Assembly (NCBI GenBank): GCA_947247005.1
Contig: OX365946.1
Coordinates: 53,222,734-53,286,733, forward strand
DNA from: Spisula solida
Taxonomy: Eukaryota; Mollusca; Bivalvia; Venerida; Mactridae
Direction of reading: 5' to 3'
DNA: 64,000 nucleotides
Part shown: positions 44,643 through 57,978 of the stretch, one piece after another
Layout: each line of letters opens with the position of its first letter
Position numbering within the stretch: the stretch's first letter is position 1
Notes under the pieces: model-generated
Told to the model about the DNA's origin: nothing
Databases searched by the model: none
The model's input: the letters and a program-made list of their open reading frames with translations, nothing else
Program-made: the position numbers and the translations under genes

Positions 44643-46670
44643 TTTAGCTCACCTGTCACATAGTGACATTTAGAGCTTTCATAATCACTCTTCGTTCATT
44701 GTCCGTCCATTGACAATTGAACACATGAGAGGTCACAATTTTGGCTTAATCTTTTATGAAACTTGGTCAAAATGTTCATCTTTATAGAATCTAGGTCAAG
44801 TTCAATAGTAATAGTTTGGAGTAAAAAACTAGGTCACAAGGTTAAATAATAGAAAAACCTTGTGAACACACTTGAGGTCACAATTTTGACCAAATTTTTA
44901 TGAAACTTGGTCACAATGATCGTCTTAAAATCTAGGTCAAGTGTGATATTAGGTCACAATAATAGAAAAACATATTCAAATACTAGGTCACAAAGTCAGA
45001 TACCGTATAGCGGGTTATTTCTGCGGGTAGAAAATTTTGCGATTTGGGCCTAAAATGGGTAGGTTTTATTTCTGCGGTTTTTGGGAGGCGATTAAGCCTC
45101 TCATTACTACCATTGCCCATTTCTTAATACAAAATTAACCGCCTTTAGGCTGCTATGTGAATCCGCATTCAAGTAGTTCCAGAAACTGTCAACATTCCCA
45201 ATACTGCTACATATGTTTCTCCAAATTTTTTAACTGATTTAAGCCAATCAGCAACATTTGTTTATTCTAAGATCAAAACTTATTGTGAAACTGTTCGTTA
45301 AATCGATATTTTGGCCAAAAAAATCACTACACCGGCTGATACCGAACTTGTTTTATAGTACGAAAATGACGTGTTCATCAAATGTCCCGGCTTTAAAGCT
45401 ATTTTTAGAAACTTCAGACTACGGTCAAGTGATGGTTTTATCAATGAATCGTATACGGTCTGCAAAGTACTGTTATGCAATCATATGGTGTCGCTGTATT
45501 AGCTAGCCGCTTTGGACTGTCTCCCGCTGTGTAAGGAAGTGATTACAAGACGGTACTGTAGAATCTGATAAATAGGCGCGTAGTATTATTTTAAAGCCAC
45601 TTTTAATAACGCATTCAATACACGTATTACATATAAATTAATATGCACCTTTTAACAATTATTTAGATACCCAACATGCCTATATAGTCACATATGCCTA
45701 TTTTGACATTCAAGACAAGATCGGCAGTAAGAAAACGAACATTAAACGTGTAAAGTCGGTTAAGCTTTAGTAGCAGCAACCAGATCGCCTCCCATTGGTA
45801 CTCTCAGTGCTTTGATTATTTCTGTGACCTACCAGAAAATCGGAAATTAATTTCTGCGGGTTTCAGAAACCGGAAGAAATTTCTGCGAATGGTAAATAAC
45901 TACCGTATCTACTACGGCATGATCAACAACATGATAACACTGCTTGTATGACTTAGATTTAATTGTTAATTTTATAAGAACTCAGCTTTTTTCATTTTAG
46001 GAACATCAGGACAGAACAGAACATTTTCAGCAGTACATGCATTACCGGTAAACTAAATCAATGCATTTAACGGCATATTATCCTCAACCCAGTCTATTAA
46101 ATCCCCGCACCCCTAAAACCACATATGAAGATGTCTAGATGTGCTCGAATATCAGTACAAACTACAGTGCTGCAAATTGAACCAGTTGTCAAACTTACAT
46201 CAACGTGTATTGAGGGTCAATACCGATATAACACATACCATTCATTAATTGTTAAACAAACAAGCAAACAAAAACAGTCGATCACTATACGTGTGAAAAA
46301 TACGACAGTAACAAAACACTAGATATATATAGATTAAAGGTATATTACCAGTATATTGAAGCAAAATATGGAAGTTAAATTTTGGGAACAAAATTTAATT
46401 TTACGGGACAGCCTCAAACCGCAAAAAAAGGCAGAAATTACCCGCTATACGGTAATAGAAAACCTTGAGAACAGACTAGAGGTCACAATTTTGGCATACT
46501 CTTTATCAAACTTGGTCACAATAATCATCTCCATAAAATCTAGGGTAAAAAACTAGGTCAAAAGGTCAAATAATAGCAAAATACCTTAGGTCACAGTTTT
46601 TTATTTATCTATATGAAAATATGTCACAGGTGAGCGATCCAGTGCCCTCTATGTCCTCTTGATTAGTTTT
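44643..46670. mobile_element. Bivalve mosaic element F, split by a MITE
   Basis: Starts TTTAGCTCACCTGTCACA with a hairpin, a short GTCC stretch and two monomers. It is interrupted by the element at 45003-46452, then resumes with AATAGAAAACCTTGAGAAC and ends CACAGGTGAGCG ... CCTCTTG. Confidence 0.75.
45003..46452. mobile_element. 1450-bp element with TA target duplication
   Basis: Inverted ends CCGTATAGCGGGTTATTTCT and AGAAATTACCCGCTATACGG, flanked by TA on both sides. Removing the element and one TA restores GTCAGATAATAGAAAA, matching the host monomer. An internal repeat of the ends (TTTCTGCGGGTTTC ... TTTCTGCGAATGG) lies near 45830-45910. No transposase frame seen. Confidence 0.85.
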
Positions 46671-47261
46671 TTCTAGTATAAATAAATCGTCGTGGACAAA
46701 ACGTATATCAATACGATTTTTTCAAATCGCTTTAATTCAACCAGTGTACCTCGGTATTTTGATGCGCCCAGCCAAATCAGAGAACATTTGTCCAGTATAC
46801 ATGATGAAGTTGTACAGAGGCAACTGTTTAGTGGTCCCTGATCTAAAATATGTAGTCCCGTGCATAGCCAAACAGTAATGGTGTTCTAATCCCGAAGAAC
46901 ATACAAAGTAAGGAAGTAATTGGCAGCTTTTGTTTTGGCCCAACCAATTGAGAAGGTCTGGATACTCCCCTTAGAGTTTTGAAGTAGGGAAAACTTTAAG
47001 GGAGTGTACATGTACAAAACACATGATACACTATGATTCATCAATAATCAAACGTTAGCCTAACTCGTGATGTACATGAAGCTTCGATACGGAATTTGGC
47101 AGACCCGGAAATTTATAAGATATCAATATTTGGCTTACTAGGTCACATGCCCATGTGACCATGTATATCAGGCTAACGTTGTTGTATCTGTTAAAAAAGT
47201 GCAATTTGGTTACTTGTACTATATATAGGAAAACGTAATTTACAATCTACTTGTTCAGTTT
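46671..47261. other. Intergenic, nothing recognised
   Basis: No supported gene or repeat. It separates mosaic element F from the segmental duplication. Confidence 0.4.
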
Positions 47262-48270
47262 TGTGCGTGTGGTCTGTGTCTGTTTCTTTTTTGTGAGTTC
47301 CTTTTCGTGATCGGTGTATATGTGGGGTGCTGACTTTCCTGCCTGGTGTTTCATTATCTTTCTGTACATCACCATACCAAATATCATATAAAGTTCATGT
47401 ACTCTTTGACCATACATGGCGAGGGCAAATGTGCATATTGATTCTAGTAGAGCATAATTATAGGACCGTGTTGCCAAATTTAAGATCTTTAAACAAAAGT
47501 AATGAACATATTGCATCAGCCAAAACAACCTAATACTTTAAAATAGTATTTATTAACTATATATATTCAATTAGGACACTAGATCATTACCTAGCCTACT
47601 ATATTTGACCTCGTCTGGGTTGTTCAGATAACTCATGTAGTTATTCAAGCAATGTGTTGGTGATTTACAGCTTCAGAGTAAGATCACGACATCGTTTGTA
47701 GAGCATATACATGTAGGACCGTGTTGCCAAATTTAAGACATAAACAAAGAAATGAACATATTGCATCAGCCAAAACATCCTGATACTTTAATATAGTATT
47801 CATGCGCTATATACACATGTATGTTCAATTAGGACACTAGATCATTACCTAGCCTACTATATTTGATCTTGTCTGTGTTGTTCAGATAGGCCTAACTAAT
47901 GTTGTGAATGATATCGTACGTGTGTATAAATACAGACTAAACAATGTGTTGGTGATATACAGCTTCAGGTTAAGATCACGCATCGTGTGAATGATTTTTT
48001 AAAAATAGATATAGCTCTGATTTACATAAACTTTGAATCATCATTGAAGTATTTGATAGTGTCATTAATGACGAAAGTGTGATTACATATTGTCCTATAT
48101 AATATCAGTCTGGGGTTCATAAGCTAGTGTTCTCGGTCAAGGAAGGTCCGGGTAAGACAATAAATCATGACGTCACATTAAAATCAGTTAGCTTTGAAGT
48201 GAAGAATGTTAAAATACAATTAATGACATTTGTTTACGTGTTTTACCGGTTAGTACAAAGCGCATCTCAA

Positions 48271-49303
48271 TTGGAAAAAAATCACCTGCAGTTTTGTAAA
48301 AAGATTTTAGGTGTTAGACAGCATACACAGGATAATTTCGTATATGGCGAACTTGGAAGAACTTCTTTAAAAACAATTAGAGCTATGAATGTTATTAAAT
48401 ATTGGTTAAAAATTGTTCAACTTGAGAGCACAAAATATGCTAAAGTTATTTATAATGTAATGTTAAGAGATTTAAACGAGAAGCCAAACTGTGCGTCATG
48501 GGCAAAATCCGTGAGAAATTTGTTACAGTCTTTAGGTTTTAATAATGTCTGGATCAATCAAGGTGTAGGAAATGAAAATATATTTATGAACATTTTTAAG
48601 CAAAGAATAAATGATACGTTTATACAAAACTGGTATTCCGAGTTAAGAGAATCAACACGTGCTAGAACATATGTATTGTTTTGCAATTTTCAATTACAAC
48701 CTTATTTAACATGTATACATATTGAAAAATTTATATTTTCTCTATCTCGTTTGAGAATGTCCTCACATAGACTTAAAGTCGAAACCGGGAGATGGCATAA
48801 ACCACAGGCAATACCATACAATGAAAGGATTTGTGATATTTGTTCCAAATTAGAAGATGAATTTCATGTTTTATTAGAATGTCCATTATACGATGATTTG
48901 AGAAAACAATATTTACATAAATACTTTTGGAAAAGGCCAAATGTCCCAAAATTTATCGAACTGTTATCGTCCGAAAATGAAAAAACGTAATTAAAAAATT
49001 ACCCATGTTTGTTCAAAAATCTTTCAACGTCAGGAATTCTTTGGTGTTTAATTAAGTATCACATTATTATGTGACCACATTAATCTCGTTTTTACCTTTG
49101 CTATATACATGCTTCTTCTTGAAGGTTATCAATGTATGTTTTGCACTGTAAGCTATTATGTACCTATGCATCAAATTTGTACTGTTATGTAATGTTCATT
49201 GGGTGTAATATCTATGTATAAATATTTATAAATGTTAATATTGTGTACTCATGGACACATTGTCCAATGTATATTTGAAATAAATGTTAAACTGTTAAAC
49301 TGT
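48271..49303 (+). mobile_element. 5'-truncated LINE insertion
   Basis: Copy B of the surrounding duplication reads straight through here (CGCATCTCAAAG...ATATGGGGG), so the insertion boundaries are visible. The open frame runs to TAA at 48990 and encodes about 240 residues of a non-LTR retrotransposon C terminus. Its CCHC knuckle, RICDICSKLEDEFHVLLECP, has the spacing CX2CX7HX4C. The reverse transcriptase core is missing. The 3' end has AATAAA and a short TTAAACTG repeat tail. The frame is intact, which suggests a young insertion. Clade not assigned. Confidence 0.82.
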
Positions 49304-49914
49304 TATATGGGGTAAAGTTGCATACATAATGTAAATAAAAGACTAAAAAATGTACTTGTAGTATATTGAAACAACCCTTAAGTAGTATTTGTTATCAGAT
49401 CTAGTAGGTGTGTTGATGAATTTAATTTGATACATGAAGTTATTATGAAAAGTATTCTAAACTAAAGTATCAACGCCGATGACTCGCAATGTAGGTCAAA
49501 TACGCCAAATCAGACAATATTGGCTGTGGATGCAAGTCGCTCGTTAATTCTTTAGTAACATCGAGACTGTGTCGTTGTAATTCATTATTACCTTGCGGCT
49601 CAACTTAGACCTTCTGAACAAACTACACACCATTAAAATAGCAATCCCCAAAATAAACGTATTCCCCCTGTGCTAGGGAACTTCATGGGCTATCCGTGTC
49701 ATGACAATATTTTGACTCGTGTTAGCAAAGCATTGCATGGAAACTTTCGTGGCTAAATTCGAAGTATGTTAACTAGCAATCTATACTCCACAATGGCAGA
49801 TCAGTTCTCTAAGTGCTTAGTATGATGTAGTTTTTAAGGACAAGGACAGTCTCTTAAGGGGATTGATGTTAAAGGGCAGCTGCATCAAAGCTTTGGAATG
49901 TGTGCAGTTCAAAC

Positions 49915-52530
49915 CGTTAAACACAACCATCATTCCAAACAGCGCACAGAGATCGGAAACACAACCATCATTCCAAACAGCGCACAGAGACCGTTAAACA
50001 CTACCATCATTCCAAACAGCGCACAGATACCGTTAAACACAACCATCATTCCAAACAGCGCACAGAGACCGTTAAACACAACCATCATTCCAAACAGCAC
50101 ACAGATACCGTTAAACACTACCATCATTTCAAACAGCGCACAGAGACCGTTAAACACTACCATCATTCCAAACAGCGCACAGATACCGTTAAACACAACC
50201 ATCATTCCAAACAGCGCACAGATACCGTTAAACACTACCATCATTCCAAACAGCGCACAGATACCGTTAAACACAACCATCATTCCAAACAGCGCACAGA
50301 GACCGTCAAACAATACCATCATTTCAAACAGCACACAGATACCGTTAAACAATACCATCATTCCAAACAGCGCACCGAGACCGTTAAACACAACCATCAT
50401 TCCAAACAGCGCACAGAGACCGTTAAACACTACCATCATTCCAAACAGCGCACAGAGACCGTTAAACACTACCATCATTTCAAACAGCACACAGATACCG
50501 TTAAACACTACCATCATTCCAAACAGCGCACATAGACCGTTAAACACTACCATCATTTCAAACAGCACACAGATACCGTTGAACACTACCATCATTCCAA
50601 ACAGCGCACAGAGGCCGTTAAACACAACCATCATTCCAAACAGCTCTTATTGACCGTTACACACTACCATCATTTCAAACAGCACATAGAGACCGTTACA
50701 CACTACCATCATTTCAAACAGCGCACAGAGACCGTTAAACACTACCATCATTCCAAACAGCGCACAGATACCGTTAAACACAACCATCATTCCAAACAGC
50801 GCACAGATATCGTTAAACACTACCATCATTCCAAACAGCGCACAGATACCGTTAAACACAACCATCATTCCAAACAGCGCACAGAGACCGTCAAACAATA
50901 CCATCATTTCAAACAGCACACAGATACCGTTAAACAATACCATCATTCCAAACAGCGCACCGAGACCGTTAAACACAACCATCATTCCAAACAGCGCACA
51001 GAGACCGTTAAACACTACCATCATTCCAAACAGCGCACAGAGACCGTTAAACACTACCATCATTTCAAACAGCACACAGATACCGTTAAACACTACCATC
51101 ATTCCAAACAGCGCACAGAGACCGTTAAACACTACCATCATTTCAAACAGCACACAGATACCGTTAAACACTACCATCATTCCAAACAGCGCATAGATAC
51201 CGTTAAACACTACCATCATTTCAAACAGCACACAGATACCGTTGAACACTACCATCATTCCAAACAGCGCACAGAGGCCGTTAAACACAACCATCATTCC
51301 AAACAGCTCTTATTGACCGTTATACACTACCATCATTTCAAACAGCACATAGAGACCGTTACACACTACCATCATTTCAAACAGCACACAGATACCGTTG
51401 AACACTACCATCATTCCAAACAGCGCACAGAGACCGTTAAACACAACCATCATTCCAAACAGCTCTTATTGACCGTTACACACTACCATCATTTCAAACA
51501 GCGCACAGAGACCGTTACACACTACCATCATTTCAAACAGCGCACAGAGACCGTTACACACTACCATCATTTCAAACAGCACACATAGACCGTTACACAC
51601 TACCATCATTTCAAACAGCGCACAGAGACCGTTACACACTACCATCATTTTAAACAGCATACAGAGACCGTTACACACTACCATAATTTCAAACAGCACA
51701 CAGAGACCGTTACACACTACCATAATTTCAAACAGCATACAGAGACAGTTACACACTACCATCATTCCAAACAGCACATAGAGACCGTAACACACTACCA
51801 TCATTTCAAACAGCGCACAGAGACCGTTACACACTACCATCATTTCAAACAGCATACAGAGACCGTTAAACACTACCATCATTCCAAACTGCACACAGAG
51901 ACCGTTAAACACTACCATCATTCCAAACAGCACACAGAGACCGTTAAACACTATCATCATTCCAAACAGCGCACAGCGACCGTTACACATTACCATCATT
52001 TCAAACAGCATACAGAGACCGGTACACACTACCTTCATTTCAAACAGCACACAGAGACCGTTACACACTACCATCATTTCAAACAGCATACAGAGACCGT
52101 TACACACTACCATCATTTCAAACAGCATACAGAGACCGTTACACACTACCATCATTTCAAACAGCACACAGAGACCGTTAAACACTATCATCATTCCAAA
52201 CAGCACACAGAGACCGTTAAACACTATCATCATTCCAAACAGCACACAGAGACCGATAAACACAACCATCATTCCAAACAGCTCTTATTGACCGTTACAC
52301 ACTACCATCATTTCAAACAGCATACAGAGACCGTTACACACTACCATCATTTCAAACTGCATACAGAGACCGTTAAACACTACCATCATTCCAAACAGCA
52401 CTCATTGACCGTACACACTACCATTATTCCAAACAGCACTCATTGACCGTTTCACACTACCATCATTTCAATCAGCATACAGAGACCGTTACACACTTCC
52501 ATCATTCCAAACAGCATACAGAGACCGTTA
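49915..52530. repeat. 39-bp minisatellite, copy A block (about 67 units)
   Basis: Unit of 39 bp: ACACTACCATCATTCCAAAC then AGCGCACAGAGACCGTTAA. Variants differ by AGC/AGA, CAGATACC, TTTC/TTCC. A higher-order duplication of 585 bp (15 units) is visible: GACCGTCAAACAATACCATC occurs at 50301 and 50886. As 39 is divisible by three, long frames stay open on both strands (PNSAQRPLNTTII, HYHHSKQRTETVK, MMVVFNGLCALFG). I do not regard them as genes. Confidence 0.95.
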
Positions 52531-53419
52531 GTGTTTGGTGTGGTCTTTGTCTTTTTTTGTAAGTTCCTTTTCGTGCTCGGTGCATCTCTGGGGTGCTGCA
52601 TTTCCTATCTGGTGATCTTTTTGCACATCACCAAACCAAAGATCATATAAAGCTCAGGTACTCTTTGACCGTACATGGCGAGGTTAAATGTGCATATTGA
52701 TTCCAGTAGAGCATATACATGTAGGACCGTGTTGCCAAATTTAAGATTTTTAAACAAAAGTAATGAACATATTGCATCAACCAAAACATCCTAATACCTT
52801 AATATAGTACATGTATTCATGAACTATATATATTCAATTAGGACACTAGATCACTACCTAGCTTACTATATTTGACCTCGTCTGCGTTGTTCAGATGACT
52901 CATGTTGTAATTTATGATATCGTGTATATAAATACAGACTTAGCAATGTGTTGGTGGTATACTGCTTCATAGTAAGATCACGCATCATGTGTATGATTCT
53001 TTTTAAAATAAATATAAATCTGATTCACATAAACTTTGAATCACCATTGAAATATTTGATAGTGTCATTAATGACGTAAGTAAGTGTGATAACATATTGC
53101 TCTAAATAATATCAGTCTATGGTTCATAAGTGTGCTTTGCGGTCAAGGCATGTCCGGGTAACCCAATTATAAATCTATCAAAATCAGTTTGCTGTGAAGT
53201 GAAGAATTTTAAAATAAAACTATTGACATATGTTTAAGTGTTTTACCGGTTAGTACCAAGCGCATCTCAAAGTAAATGCACTGTCAGGCAGATATATGGG
53301 GGTAAAGTTGCTTCCATGATGTAAATAAAAAGGACTTAATGTTTGTAATCAGCACATTTAGTAGGTGTGTTGATGAACTTTATTTTTGCCTTAGGAAAAT
53401 AATTATGAATAGTATTCAA

Positions 53420-53472
53420 TGCATAGGAATATGGTTTCAACTCGTCTTAAATTTGAAACCATATGCCTATGT
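53420..53472. repeat. Small fold-back insertion in copy B
   Basis: CATAGGAATATGGTTTCAA pairs with TTGAAACCATATGCCTATG (one mismatch) around a short loop. The matching position in copy A (about 49462) lacks it. Confidence 0.75.
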
Positions 53473-53909
53473 ATTGATCAATGCCGATCACTCCCGATGT
53501 AGGTCATTTTAACGCCAAATCCGACAATATTTAACTTTTTATGCAAGTATCTCGTTAATTCTTTAGTAGCATCCGTACTATGTTGTTGGCTCCCCTAAAT
53601 ATATATTAGTGTTCATCTATACTGTTCTATAGAAATTAGAAACGTCGACGGGAGCGAACAAACTTCACAACATTTAAAGTACAATCGATCTAACAACCAC
53701 AAAACATCGCGTTTAGATCATTTTTCCCCTGTGCTGATGGAACTTCATTGGCTAACCATAGACTGACGATTATCTAGGGTACAATATTTTGAATTCAGTT
53801 TAGGTCTTTAAGAGACTATGTTCTTCTAGTTTTCAAGGACAAGGACCGTCTCATACGGGGATCGATGCTTCAGTACTACTGCATCGAAGCTTTGGAATGT
53901 GTGCGGTCC

Positions 53910-55597
53910 AAACCGTACACAGCGACCGTTAAACACTACCACCATTCCAAACAACACATATAGACTATTAAACACTACCATCATTCCAAACAGCACACAG
54001 AGACCGTCAAACAATACCATCAATCCAAACAGCATACAGAGACCGTTAAACACTACCATCATTCCAAACAGCGCACAGAGACCGTTAAACACTACCATCA
54101 TTCCAAACAGCGCACAGATACCGTTAAACACTACCATCGTTCCAAAAAGCGCACAGCGACCGTTAAACACTACCATCATTCCAAACAGCGCACAGCGACC
54201 GTTAAACACTACCATCATTCCAAACAGCATACAGAGACCGTTAAACACTACCATCATTCCAAACAGCGCACAGAGACCGTTAAACACTACCATCATTCCA
54301 AACAGCGCACAGCGACCGTTAAACACAACCATCATTCCAAACAGCACACAGAAACCGTTAAACACTACCATCATTCCAAACAGCGCACATATACCGTTAA
54401 ACAATACCATCATTCCAACAAGCGCACAGATACCGTTAAACACTACCATCATTCCAAACAGCGCACAGCGACCGTTAAACACAACCATCATTCCAAACAA
54501 CACACAGAGCCCGTTAAACACTACCATCCTTCCAAACAGCGCACAGAGACCGTTAAACACTACCATCATTCCAAACAGCGCACAGATACCGTTAAACACT
54601 ACCATCATTCCAAACAGCGCACAGAGACCGTTAAATACTACCATCATTCCAAACAGCGCACAGAGACCGTTAAACAATACCATCATTCCAAACAGCGCAC
54701 AGATACCGTTAAACACTACCATCATTCCAAACAGCGCACAGCGACCGTTAAACACAACCATCATTCCAAACAGCGCACAGAGACCGTTAAACACTACCAT
54801 CATTCCAAACAGCGCACAGCGACCGTTAAACACAACCATCATTCCAAACAGCGCACAGATACCGTTAAACACAACCATCATTCCAAACAGCGCACAGAGA
54901 CCGTTAAACAATACCATCATTCCAAACAGCGCACAGATACCGTTAAACACTACCATCATTCCAAACAGCGCATAGCGACCGTTAAACACTACCATAATTC
55001 CAAACAGCGCACAGAGACCGTTAAACACAACCATCATTCCAAACAGCGCACAGAGACCGTTAAACACTACCATCATTCCAAACAGCGCACAGATACCGTT
55101 AAACACTACCATCATTCCAAACAGCGCACAGCGACCGTTAAACACAACCATCATTCCAAACAGCGCACAGAGACCGTTAAACAATACCATCATTCCAAAC
55201 AGCGCACAGATACCGTTAAACACTACCATCATTCCAAACAACACACAGAGCCCGTTAAACACTACCATCATTCCAAACAGCGCACAGAGACCGTTAAACA
55301 CTACCATCATTCCAAACAGCGCACAGAGACCGGTTAAACAATACCATCATTCCAAACAGCGCACAGATACCGTTAAACACTACCATCATTCCAAACAGCG
55401 CACAGATACCGTTAAACAATACTATCATTCCAAACAGCGCACAGATACCGTTAAACAATACCATCATTCCAAACAGCGCACAGCGACCGTTAAACAAAAC
55501 CATCATTCCAAACAACACACAGAGACCGTTAAACACTACCATCATTCCAAACAGCACATAGAGGCCGTTAAACACTATCATCATTCCAAACAGCATT
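53910..55597. repeat. 39-bp minisatellite, copy B block (about 43 units)
   Basis: Same unit as 49915-52530 but more homogeneous, dominated by GCGCACAGAGACCGTTAAAC. The greater uniformity suggests more recent homogenisation. A minus-strand frame of 494 codons is open across it and is a repeat artefact. Confidence 0.95.
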
Positions 55598-55600
55598 CAG

Positions 55601-57283
55601 GTAAGGGTTGAAAACTATCTACAAGTATCGCCATAGACCTGCATACGTTCCCAACTAAAGGTCACTACACACCCAATGGTTAGACTGGTATAACCACAAC
55701 CTTTCCAAAACTACTCACAGTCGCTTGGGTGATTATAAGTCGCCCATTTATCCCTAATATAGGAGAGGTGAGCCTTGATCTTATTGAAACCCTGGTACCC
55801 ATCCAAGAACTGATTTTTTTCAGTACGTCTAGAGAAACGCAGCTCGTCGTGAATGTAAAATGTTACCCGTAATTTACACAGAAACAGTTCACAGAAACGA
55901 CATCAAGCAGTTCTGTGCGAATTTAATAGCAAATACAAGAACAGGCGAAACTTGAATTTTAGTGCTGGCTTTTTTCTATTTTTAATCCTGATTTTAACTA
56001 AATTATGCGAACATTCGGGAAAAATATGAGTTCGCAACTTATGTTAATAGCTCGGTATTTCTCTTGTTTCAATTTAACCGGTTAGATCTACTTGTGCGAT
56101 TTGTAAATATTGACAGTATCATAAGCACCGACTCCGAAATGATTATTACATGTATCAGTTAAATATAACGCCCAGCACGTTTTCCTCTTTTCTAAAGGTT
56201 CATTATAATTGATTAGTTTGCCTTGCGGTATACATATATATTATAACAAACAAGTTACCTGAAGGCGTGATAAGTCCTCACAATGATCAAAGTTTGAATA
56301 ATCTTGGTAGAGGGCAACATGATGGTGTCCCATGCAAAATATCATGTATAGGACCAGTGTTTCAGTGGACGGGAAGAAAAAGAAAAGGTAGATCATTTTA
56401 AGTAACCCCTGTCCTGGCCCGGGGTTAGTTTGGACTATATGTGTATATTTTTTCACTCTTTGTAGAGTACCTTGTGGTAATGTTTCATACATCTATATAC
56501 ATGTAATACCAATGCTGTAGAAGTTGAGGTTTGAGAGAGGAAGTATGTTTTCACTTAAAATTTAGCTCCTTCAACCTAATTAAGTAATTTACCTGAACTA
56601 CCGTATTTGAGCAATTGTAAAAGTGGACTACTCAAGGATCGTTCCTGTACCATCGATTGGTTTAGGAGAAGAAGTTAATAAAGAATGAGGGACAACCACC
56701 TATCCTGAAAAGTATTCAACACATGTAATATTTTACGCGACACCATTTTTTACTGCAGTGGAATCCTCGAGAAAAATGATTAGTATAGGGTCAAGAAACA
56801 CCTGAAGACGAAATGTAACACCAACTATCCAAATATGTGGACTTGTCTGATTATGGATTGCAGAGAACAGTAACAGGTAGAGGAATATTCAGACTGATGA
56901 CCTATGTTCCACACCAGAACAACAGGCCTAAGTAAGTTAGTACTCGAAATGGAATTGGAGATGCAATACATATTTAATTGTTCTCATTCCTCATGATCAA
57001 GTCGTTTATTATTATAGGCACGGTCTCATCAGGAGGTTGATAACAGCATTTGATCTCCAAAACTAGATGAATGTCTCAAAATTTGTTACATTTGTTCAAT
57101 ATTATTGTTGACCTCCACCTGCCTGGTATTTCAGTACAAAAAATTGTCTGACCAGATTAAACTGACACTCTGATCAAAATCCGTATACGCCCGGCTATAC
57201 TCGGCTGTTTTCGATTCGTATGTTTATTTACTACATGTACAGTAATCTATGCATTTATAACACAATTCAAAAGAAAAATCAAG
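55601..57283. other. Intergenic, nothing recognised
   Basis: No supported exon on either strand and no clear repeat. Confidence 0.4.
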
Positions 57284-57356
57284 CAGGAATAGTAGTGCAG
57301 TGGAAACGTTTGCGCCTTTAACGCCACTGGTCGCAGGTTCAAAACTTACTGTAACC
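57284..57356 (+). pseudogene. tRNA-like sequence
   Basis: A-box-like TAGTGCAGTGGAAACG and B box GGTTCAAAACT are spaced as in a tRNA. The acceptor arms do not pair clearly and the T arm is imperfect. Probable tRNA-derived SINE head. Confidence 0.4.
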
Positions 57357-57647
57357 TTTTGACATTATTATTTTTTCTTCAACATTCTATCCTTGAATCA
57401 AGGGGTTTATGTTTAAAACATTTCTCCGTACGGTCTTATATTATTTGGTTTTTAATTTCGGTTTTTGCAATATTTCAAATTGCATATTTCTTTATTATAA
57501 GTACATGAACAATGTTTCAACGACTTGGCGATTATAGATTTAATGTATGCCTGAATTGTGTAATGGATATGTGAACATAGTAGGGATGATTATAATTCAC
57601 GAATAGCATACTTGCATAATTATAAAAAGTTAAAATAAAAACTATTG

Positions 57648-57712
57648 AGTGTGCCTCGAACCCGATACCTTGTGGTCGTCAAACCGCACACTTATCCGCT
57701 GAGCCATCGCAT
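57648..57712 (-). pseudogene. tRNA-like sequence, possible Ser-type anticodon
   Basis: On the minus strand: A box TGGCTCAGCGGATAAG, loop GGTTTGACGACC (possible anticodon TGA) and B box GGGTTCGAGGC. The acceptor arms are not convincing. Pseudogene or SINE head. Confidence 0.45.
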
Positions 57713-57830
57713 ATTGTTATCTAGTAGCAACTCAATACAGCCACATATAGCGATAAATATAATTATATGTTTTTACAACTTCGGAATTTTCCGGAGTTGA
57801 ACGAATTATGCAATGAGTCTCAGTTTAATC

Positions 57831-57978
57831 TGGGGTGATATTCAATATTGATCTTATTTAATTGGAGAATAAGGATGGCCAATCACATCGCCTGTTACTG
57901 ACCAAGAGTGTAATATGGTGTGATCTGATTGGTTGTCCTTATCCTTAAGTCAAGTAAAATCAGTATTGAATACCGCCC
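57831..57978. mobile_element. Fold-back MITE, GGGGTGATATTCAATA ends
   Basis: GGGGTGATATTCAATATTGA pairs with TCAGTATTGAATACCGCCCC. Inner blocks AATAAGGATGGCCAATCACA and TGATTGGTTGTCCTTATCC also pair, giving arms of about 60 bp. It directly abuts the next MITE. Confidence 0.85.

Larger units (their letters stand above)
47262..55600 (+). repeat. Tandem segmental duplication, two copies
   Basis: Copy A is 47262-52530 and copy B 52531-55600, in direct orientation. Both contain, in order, TTCCTTTTCG...GGGGTGCTG, GGACCGTGTTGCCAAATTTA, CATCTCAA, GGGGTAAAGTTGC, AAGGACAAGGAC...GGAATGTGTGC, then a 39-bp minisatellite. Copy A also has an internal duplication of about 260 bp (47462-47710 and 47718-47990) and a LINE insertion (48271-49303) absent from B. 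B has a small fold-back insertion (53420-53472) absent from A. Confidence 0.88.

Noticed and set aside
50650..51588. 312-codon plus-strand frame rich in HYHHSKQRTETVK
   Set aside because: Same minisatellite in another frame. Composition reflects the repeat unit only.
53826..55310. 494-codon minus-strand open frame of MMVVFNGLCALFG repeats
   Set aside because: It is the antisense of a 39-bp minisatellite; other frames are equally open, and there is no gene context.
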